Of a stretch of DNA of 64,000 nucleotides, positions 59,140-64,000 are shown one piece after another (the first letter of the stretch is position 1; the number at the start of each line of letters is the position of its first letter). Both the position numbers and the translations under genes were made by a program. A model generated the notes under the pieces. That model saw only the letters and a program-made list of their open reading frames with translations. It did no database searches and was not told where the DNA came from. The stretch covers positions 93,875 through 157,874 of the forward strand of contig NZ_JAHRIB010000210.1 in NCBI RefSeq assembly GCF_019090165.1, read 5' to 3'. Source of the stretch: Streptomyces sp. BV286 (GTDB lineage Bacteria; Actinomycetota; Actinomycetes; Streptomycetales; Streptomycetaceae).

Positions 59140-59565
59140 ATGCCTGTCCCACAGCTCACCAATTGCCGCCATGACCGACGGAAACGGGCACTCATCACGC
59201 TGGCAGGTGAGATCGGCCTGGAATCGGCACCGCTCCTGCGCGCGGCACTGGCGCGATGCCTGAGCGACGGCATCCGCATCGTCGATGTCGACCTCACCCC
59301 CGTGACCTTCTGCGACGGCGGCGGCCTCAACGCCTTCCTCTACACCGAGCAGCGGACCACCGAAGCCGGCGGGATCCAACGGCTACATGACCCACCAACG
59401 TCAGTGGAGCGGATCATCGAGCTCACCGCCTGCGGGTTCCCGCTTCCCGGCCTTCCGCTCCGGCATCTGACACCGTCTCTCGGGGACGTCCCTGCCCCGG
59501 CCGCTCCAGGCCTGCCGCACCGGAGCGTTCCGCCGGCGCCCGTCCTCTCCGGCGATGCGCGGTGA
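59140..59565 (+). CDS. STAS-domain protein with Gly at the phosphorylation site
   Basis: 141 residues. STAS fold: ALITLAGEIGLESAPLLRAA, IRIVDVDLTPVTFCDGGGLN and the C-terminal helix VERIIELTACGFPL. The phospho-acceptor site, DSSG in the gene at the window's left edge, is D59-G60-G61-G62 here. It cannot be switched off by Ser phosphorylation. A Pro-rich tail follows. The ATG at 59140 marks the start of homology. Its stop overlaps the next GTG (GTGA), so the four genes to 61777 are probably one operon. Confidence 0.82.
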   Translation: MPVPQLTNCRHDRRKRALITLAGEIGLESAPLLRAALARCLSDGIRIVDVDLTPVTFCDGGGLNAFLYTEQRTTEAGGIQRLHDPPTSVERIIELTACGFPLPGLPLRHLTPSLGDVPAPAAPGLPHRSVPPAPVLSGDAR

Positions 59566-60224
59566 AGGCCCGGCCCAGGCAGGGGCAGCCACGCAAACCC
59601 CCTGCAGGCAAGCCGTCGGCCATGGACGCGGTGCGGTTGCGCCGCGTGAACCGCTGGCTGGCGCAGGGCCTGAGCGGAAAGCTCGCGGATCTGTACGTCG
59701 GCTCCCGTGAGACGTCCGCCCGCGGGCCATACCGCAGCAGCCGCCAGGCCTTCCTGAACCGTCTCACCGGTGACATCCGCCGACCGGGGTTCGCCATGGT
59801 GATCGCGGAGACGGACCACCTGGTGGGATGTGCCTTCGGGTGCCCGGTGAGCCGTAACGGCTTCTGGTGGCTCGGGTTCGACGGAGCACTACCGCGGAGC
59901 ATCGAACAGCTCACCGCCTCCGGCGGCGTCTTCGCGATCACCAGCATCCTGGTCCAGCCACACCCACAGGACCAGGACGTCGCCCGCCATTTGCAGGAGC
60001 GGCTGCTGAGCGACCACCAGGCATCTCTCGGCGCCACCTTGGTGGATAAGAACGATCACCCGACCCTCGCCTCACTCCGCTCCTGCGGATGGCTGCACGT
60101 CGGAGTGATGCGGCGGCCAGCGGGCCCAACCATGTTCCACGCGCTGGTACTCCCCCTCGGGGAACGCACCACGGCGCGACTGGAGGGCCTGGCACACGAC
60201 GCCTGGACACCGTGGCCCGGATGA
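59562..60224 (+). CDS. GNAT-like acyltransferase-fold protein
   Basis: 220 residues. The middle resembles a GNAT fold: MVIAETDHLVGCAFGCPVSR (strand pair), FAITSILVQPHPQDQDVARH (motif A, strand then acyl-CoA loop, though Q/R-x-x-G-x-G/A is not well kept) and LATLVDKNDHPTLASLRSCGW-like C-terminal region. The acyl-CoA loop is degraded, so activity is uncertain. The start is GTG at 59562, overlapping the STAS stop by 4 bp; its own stop overlaps the next ATG. The role in a signalling operon is unknown. Confidence 0.55.
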   Translation: MKARPRQGQPRKPPAGKPSAMDAVRLRRVNRWLAQGLSGKLADLYVGSRETSARGPYRSSRQAFLNRLTGDIRRPGFAMVIAETDHLVGCAFGCPVSRNGFWWLGFDGALPRSIEQLTASGGVFAITSILVQPHPQDQDVARHLQERLLSDHQASLGATLVDKNDHPTLASLRSCGWLHVGVMRRPAGPTMFHALVLPLGERTTARLEGLAHDAWTPWPG

Positions 60225-60982
60225 GGGCCGACAGCCGCTCGGCCCGTATCCAGGTGCTGGTCGCCGAACACGCAGCCCGACGCGGCGCCCGGCCCAGTGT
60301 GGTCGATGTGTGCGCCGCGGCCGTGGCTGCCCTCCCAGTCGGCGGAGCCGGGGTATCGGCGATGTCCCGGACCGCTGCAAGTCATCCGCTGTGCAGCACC
60401 GACACCATCAGCGAGCAACTGGAGGAGCTCCAGCTCACGCTGGGTGAAGGACCCTGCGTCGACGCCTTCACCCAGGGCTCGGCCGTTCTGACACCCGATC
60501 TGCTCACCGGTGAGCTGCAGGACCGCTGGACCGTGTTCGCCGATGCCGCCCTGGACGCCGGCGCACGCGCCGTCTTCGCTCTCCCCCTGCAGATCGGGGC
60601 GATCAGCCCGGGAGTTCTGGACCTGTACGCCAACATCCCCACCGTGCTGGACGCGGAGGAACTGGCCGACGCGCTGGCGTTCGCCGATCTCGCCACGCTG
60701 CTCCTGCTCGATGCGCGCATCGAGGAGACGGGCGCGCCGGTCGACGGACCACTGGCAGATCGAGGCTTCGAGGACCTGGGCGGATACCGGGCGGAAATCG
60801 ACCAGGCCACCGGCATTCTCACCGTCCAGCTCGAAGTCGGCATCGACGAAGCCTTCGTCCGGCTGCGGGCCTACGCGTATGCACAGGGACGCCGGCTCGC
60901 CGACGTGGCCGCCGACGTGGTGGCCCACCGGCTCCGATTCTCCCCCCACACGGAGCCCAGAGGGACCGATGAGGAATCCTGA
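60221..60982 (+). CDS. GAF-ANTAR antitermination-type regulator 1
   Basis: 253 residues. Residues 30-165 are a GAF domain (GAGVSAMSRTAASHPLCSTD, LQLTLGEGPCVDAFTQGSAV). Residues 185-245 are an ANTAR domain (YRAEIDQATGILTVQLEVGI, then DEAFVRLRAYAYAQGRRLAD). ANTAR binds two-hexaloop RNA hairpins to prevent termination. The ATG overlaps the previous stop (ATGA). It is encoded directly before a second GAF-ANTAR gene. Confidence 0.9.
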   Translation: MRADSRSARIQVLVAEHAARRGARPSVVDVCAAAVAALPVGGAGVSAMSRTAASHPLCSTDTISEQLEELQLTLGEGPCVDAFTQGSAVLTPDLLTGELQDRWTVFADAALDAGARAVFALPLQIGAISPGVLDLYANIPTVLDAEELADALAFADLATLLLLDARIEETGAPVDGPLADRGFEDLGGYRAEIDQATGILTVQLEVGIDEAFVRLRAYAYAQGRRLADVAADVVAHRLRFSPHTEPRGTDEES

Positions 60983-61060
60983 CGCACCGGTGGCATCCGA
61001 AGTACGTGCAGTGCTTCCCGTCCTCTTCCGGCGGGACTGGTCTCAATCGAGGGTGACACG

Positions 61061-61777
61061 ATGAACCAGCAACTACTGGCCAAGACCTTCGTCGAGCTGG
61101 CGGACAACCTGGTCGCCGATTTCGACCTGATCGACTTCCTGCGTCTGCTCACCGACCGCTGCGTCGGCATGCTCGGTGTCAGTGCGGCCGGGGTGCTGCT
61201 CGCCGACCGCGACGGCAAACTCCGGGTGATGGCCGCCTCCGACGAACGGGTACGCCTGCTGGAACTCTTCCAGCTGCAGAACGACGAAGGACCCTGCCTG
61301 GAGTGCTCCCGCACCGGGGTACCAGTGATCGTCCCCGACCTGACTCGCGAGGTCGACCGCTGGCCGCACTTCGCCACAGCGGCCCACCGCAGCGGATTCG
61401 GCGCCGTCCAGGCCCTGCCCATGCGCCTGCGGGACGAGACCGTCGGCGCGCTGAACCTCTTCCGGGCCGACCCCGGCCCTTTCGATCCTGCCGCCACTCT
61501 CATCGGCCAGGCCCTGGCTGACGTCGCCACCATCAGCCTCCTTCAACAACGCTCCACCCACCGCAGCACTGTCCTCAACGAACAACTCCAGACGGCGTTG
61601 AACAGCCGCGTGCTGATCGAGCAGGCCAAGGGGAAACTCGCCGAACGCCACAACATCGACATGGAACAGGCCTTCACCGCGCTGCGCGGCTATGCCCGCT
61701 CCCACAACCGCCGCCTGTCCGATGTGGCCCGGGCCTTCATCGACGACTCCGCATCCGTCCCCGGCCTGGTGGCCTGA
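61061..61777 (+). CDS. GAF-ANTAR antitermination-type regulator 2
   Basis: 238 residues. GAF: CVGMLGVSAAGVLLADRDGK, LQNDEGPCLECSRTGVPVIV, FGAVQALPMRLRDETVGALN. ANTAR: LNSRVLIEQAKGKLAERHNI and MEQAFTALRGYARSHNRRLS. It follows regulator 1 by 78 bp, with GAGGGTG before the ATG. The GAF cysteine in GPCLECS may sense redox (inference). The pair may form a heteromeric sensor. Confidence 0.92.
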   Translation: MNQQLLAKTFVELADNLVADFDLIDFLRLLTDRCVGMLGVSAAGVLLADRDGKLRVMAASDERVRLLELFQLQNDEGPCLECSRTGVPVIVPDLTREVDRWPHFATAAHRSGFGAVQALPMRLRDETVGALNLFRADPGPFDPAATLIGQALADVATISLLQQRSTHRSTVLNEQLQTALNSRVLIEQAKGKLAERHNIDMEQAFTALRGYARSHNRRLSDVARAFIDDSASVPGLVA

Positions 61778-61797
61778 CACCGGCGCCGAGGCCGTGA

Positions 61798-62025
61798 TCG
61801 CACGCAGCTGCCCTGGTCGAGAAGATCGCCTCCAGCCGTTGCCAGGTGGCGAGGATCAACGGCGAGATGGACTACGTGACCGACCCGGTGTGCCGTCCGC
61901 GGTTCAAGGACTGCTCTCGCTGGGCACACCCCTTCATCGCGCTGGGCCTGTCCCATGTTTCGTTCGGTGACTCAGCCGAGCTGAACGTCCTCCTCGGAGC
62001 CGGGCAGCAAGCAGCCGGCCGGTGA
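61798..62025 (+). pseudogene. Coding-like remnant without a start codon
   Basis: A 75-codon frame with good third-position G/C bias (reading ARINGEMDYVTDPVCRPRFK, later WAHPFIALGLSHVSFGDSAE) ends at TGA 62023-62025. An in-frame stop lies at 61795, and no start with a ribosome site is present before Met at about 61870. It looks like the C-terminal scrap of a lost gene; I do not recognise the family. Confidence 0.35.
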
Positions 62026-62183
62026 TGGGCTGCTCCGGACCCGCCCTCCGGCGTGGGGGAACCGCACTGCCCGACTTTTGCCGAGGTCGGCGCCACAGCA
62101 AGCCCATGGCGACCGCTGCGGAGCAAGCCTGTGCGGTGTGGCAGCGCCGTCTCCGTGGGGCGCGGCATTGCCAACCTGAATCG

Positions 62184-62603
62184 TCATTGAGTGGCCCCGT
62201 GGCGGAACCAGTGGTGCTTGTGACGGGGGCGTTCGGCAGGGTCTGCGTCATCCCTCTCCGCCCGCCCCGTCTGCGCGCGGGCGGAGTCGCGTTCGCTGGT
62301 CGGGACGCCGCGTTCCTGTTCGGCTGCGGCTGTCTCGCGCCGCGACTGCTTGAGCCCGCGGCGTGCGGTGCGGCCGCGATGAGCGGCGTGGCGTGCGCCG
62401 GTCAGGATCAGGCTCAGCCCGAGCAGAACCGCCGCACCGACGACGATGCCGTAAAGGAAGAGGGTGCCGGTGGAGCCGGTGACGTCGACTCCGAAGACGG
62501 AGAATCCGCCGGTGAGCTCGTGGGCGCTGCCGCTGTTGGTAAGAACGCCGGCGACGCCGATGACTACCGCGGCGACGAGAATGACAAGTCCGAGGATGAT
62601 CAT
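62184..62603 (-). CDS. Small two-TM membrane protein with basic tail
   Basis: 139 residues. Two hydrophobic helices (MIILGLVILVAAVVIGVAGV and LYGIVVGAAVLLGLSLILTG) flank a short outside loop, followed by a 65-residue Arg/Glu-rich cytoplasmic tail. This is a common Streptomyces protein type of unknown function. GGGAG precedes the ATG at 62603. It is divergent from the 56-residue membrane protein at 62780. Confidence 0.75.
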   Translation of the reverse strand: MIILGLVILVAAVVIGVAGVLTNSGSAHELTGGFSVFGVDVTGSTGTLFLYGIVVGAAVLLGLSLILTGARHAAHRGRTARRGLKQSRRETAAAEQERGVPTSERDSARAQTGRAERDDADPAERPRHKHHWFRHGATQ

Positions 62604-62779
62604 GACGTGCTCCCGAGATTTGCTTCCTGTCCCCACGGTAGAACCGTTCTGTCCGGCAGGCCACCACCACGGGTTGCGTCTACCCTGAAATGAGGTACTG
62701 GCGAGTCCGGACGACGTCGGCACGGCTGGACAGCCCCTCCGGTCCGCCCTTCCGCCACGGCCCCAGGAGGTGTAGCGCC

Positions 62780-62950
62780 ATGATCTTCTTCCTGGTCCTT
62801 CTCGGCGGTGCCATCGCACTGGTCGTCATCGGCGCTGCCGTCGACGGCATGCCGTATCTGATCTCCACCGGCGTGCTGCTCCTCATCATCGCCGTGCTCT
62901 ACCTGCTCGCGCGCTCGGTATCGCGCTCGCGCCGCCGCCCGGCCGCCTGA
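62780..62950 (+). CDS. Small membrane protein (56 aa)
   Basis: 56 residues, almost wholly hydrophobic: FFLVLLGGAIALVVIGAAVD and YLISTGVLLLIIAVLYLLAR, ending in a basic tail SRSRRRPAA. Two membrane helices with the C-terminus inside. The strong ribosome site AGGAGGT lies 10 nt before the ATG. Function unknown; such proteins are common beside stress-response genes. Confidence 0.72.
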   Translation: MIFFLVLLGGAIALVVIGAAVDGMPYLISTGVLLLIIAVLYLLARSVSRSRRRPAA

Positions 62951-63181
62951 CGCACGATGGTGGACGACAGACCGCCGCTCCGCATGCCCGCATGTGCTCA
63001 GTGGCGGGGGCGGGACACTTCGCCGCTGTTGTGCTGACCGGTGTGGGGTGGCACCCCGGTCTCAAGAGCGAGCCTGCGGGTGCAGCCGGCAGATCTGGCC
63101 TGGGTCACCGAGTCGCAGGCGGTGCCACCGGGCAGAGGCTAAGACGACGTTTCCTTTGGCGAGGAGAGTCGTTGTGTTGGT

Positions 63182-63541
63182 ATGACAAGTCTTGCTGAGC
63201 ATCTGGTCTCGGATGAGTTGTGGGAGCTGTTTCGGCGGGTGGTGCCGGAGACGGTGGTGGTGCGTCCGCAGGGCGGGGGCCGTCGGCGGGCCGGGGACCG
63301 TGAATGCCTGACCGCGATCGTGTTCGTGGCCACGTCGGGCTGTTCCTGGCGGCAGTTGCCGCCGGTGTTCGGGCCAGTCTGGCCCACCGTCTACCGACGT
63401 TTCGCGCGGTGGACTCAGCAGCGTGTGTGGGCTCGCCTGCACCGCGTCATCCTCGATGAACTCGGTGCTCAGGGGGGATTGGACTGGTCACGATTCGCCG
63501 TGGACTCGGTCAGTGTCCGCGCCCTCAAAGGGGGCAGTTGA
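63182..63541 (+). CDS. IS5-family transposase, orfA
   Basis: 119 residues. DUF4096-like N-terminal part (VSDELWELFRRVVPETVVVR, GCSWRQLPPVFGPVWPTVYR) and the first catalytic Asp in FAVDSVSVRALKGG. The frame ends at TGA just after a G-run (CTCAAAGGGGGC at about 63523-63534). A -1 slip there joins it to orfB as KGGQLTGPNP, matching the normal family sequence. GAGGAGAG precedes the ATG. Confidence 0.88.
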   Translation: MTSLAEHLVSDELWELFRRVVPETVVVRPQGGGRRRAGDRECLTAIVFVATSGCSWRQLPPVFGPVWPTVYRRFARWTQQRVWARLHRVILDELGAQGGLDWSRFAVDSVSVRALKGGS

Positions 63542-63990
63542 CGGGACCGAATCCGACCGACCGCGGCAAGTTGGGATCGAAAATCCATCTTGTCGTCGAC
63601 CGTGCCGGCCTGCCCGTCTCTGTCGCGATCTCGGCCGCCAACACCCACGACAGCCTGGCCCTGCAACCGCTGGTCATGGGGATCCCGCCGGTCCGCAGTC
63701 CTCGCGGTCCGCGGCGTCGCCGGCCGGCAAAGCTCCACGGCGACAAGGGCTACGACTATCCCTACCTGCGTCGATGGCTCCGTGAGCGGAACATCGTTCC
63801 TCGCATCGCCCGCCGCGGTGTCGAGAACTCACAACGCCTGGGCCGACACCGCTGGGTGGTCGAGCGCACCATGTCCTGGCTCAGCGGATGCCGCCGCCTC
63901 CACCGACGCTACGAACGCAAGCCCGAACACTTCCTGGCCTTCACCGCCATCGCCACCAGCCTCATCAACCACCGCCGACTCACCAAGTGA
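63538..63990 (+). CDS. IS5-family transposase, orfB (DDE catalytic part)
   Basis: 150 residues as drawn from TTG, but probably made only by -1 frameshift from orfA. It carries TGPNPTDRGKLGSKIHLVVD, the second Asp in LHGDKGYD and the catalytic Glu in HRWVVERTMSWL, with the usual YERKPEHFLAF tail. The DDE triad is complete, so the element may be active. Confidence 0.88.
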   Translation: MTGPNPTDRGKLGSKIHLVVDRAGLPVSVAISAANTHDSLALQPLVMGIPPVRSPRGPRRRRPAKLHGDKGYDYPYLRRWLRERNIVPRIARRGVENSQRLGRHRWVVERTMSWLSGCRRLHRRYERKPEHFLAFTAIATSLINHRRLTK

Positions 63991-64000
63991 AACGACGTCT

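Larger units (their letters stand above)
63142..64000 (+). mobile_element. IS5-family insertion sequence (two-frame transposase)
   Basis: 859 bp to the window edge. The left end AGACGACGTTTC (63142-63153) matches the right end GAAACGACGTCT (63989-64000) as an inverted repeat at 11 of 12 positions, so the element seems complete or nearly so at the boundary. It carries orfA and orfB in a -1 frame relation. The right flank, and hence the target duplication, is outside the window. Confidence 0.82.

Noticed and set aside
61872..62251. Leftward frames overlapping the 61798-62025 remnant
   Set aside because: Codon bias is weaker than on the rightward frame and no start signal is present.
43..64000. 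CRISPR arrays
   Set aside because: No regularly spaced repeats of 25-40 bp with unique spacers were seen; the only tandem arrays are the short ones at 38760 and 38824.
1..64000. tRNA or rRNA genes
   Set aside because: No cloverleaf with a TTCGA-type arm and no rRNA-like stretch was noticed on either strand.

Overview
The window reads as chromosomal DNA of a Streptomyces or a close relative: very high G+C with strong third-position G/C bias, GTG and TTG starts, many ECF/ANTAR/STAS/SpoIIE regulators, MmyB-like XRE regulators, a SapA-like spore protein, a membrane-anchored HTH-NTPase-WD40 giant, and an IS5-type element at the right edge. The species cannot be fixed from the sequence alone.

Layout. 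(1) 1-16.7 kb: the 3' end of a STAS gene, then a leftward set of small-molecule redox and detoxification genes (aldo-keto reductase, amidohydrolase, Na+/H+ antiporter, SnoaL-DUF2255 protein, zinc alcohol dehydrogenase, cupin, carboxymuconolactone decarboxylase). Next come three paralogous XRE/MmyB-like regulators, a DJ-1/PfpI protein, a SnoaL protein, a flavodoxin-like protein, an alpha/beta hydrolase, a GAF-SpoIIE-ANTAR phosphatase and gene remnants. (2) 16.7-24 kb: HxlR regulator, DUF6461 protein, a thioredoxin-fold protein without its CxxC, and a PucR regulator divergent from a ferredoxin reductase-fatty acid desaturase pair. (3) 22.6-41 kb: a second redox block with LysR, MerR, SigJ-type, XRE and TetR regulators placed among SDR, MDR, F420-type, NDH-2-like and hydrolase genes. 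The MerR gene has three matching operators, and one SDR carries an in-frame amber codon. (4) 41.3-45.5 kb: secreted or cell-wall genes (SapA-like, M15-like, a three-part peptidoglycan-active protein, a ricin-fold protein).

(5) 45.9-54.4 kb is the most interesting part. A 58-residue precursor ends in a six-cysteine, knottin-like core (C-x6-C-x5-CC-x4-C-x4-C). A 15-bp stem-loop follows it. Then come a lasso-B2-like protein without catalytic Cys/His, an asparagine-synthetase/lasso-cyclase-like protein with a degraded PP-loop, a PqqD-like protein, a MauE-thioredoxin fusion with CPAC, an S9 peptidase and an ABC exporter, all rightward and tightly packed, with a convergent ArsR/DUF5937-type regulator. 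I infer a ribosomally made, disulfide-knotted peptide pathway that reuses lasso-peptide scaffolds without lasso chemistry.

(6) 54.7-64 kb: an HTH-nSTAND1-TM-WD40 protein (14 WD repeats), an overlapping STAS/GNAT-like/GAF-ANTAR/GAF-ANTAR signalling operon, small membrane proteins, and a nearly complete two-frame IS5-type insertion sequence.

Two regulatory themes recur. A G-run/C-run element lies upstream of several XRE/MmyB-like genes and their neighbouring enzymes. A MerR-type promoter with an inverted repeat in a 20-bp spacer occurs three times in 4 kb.
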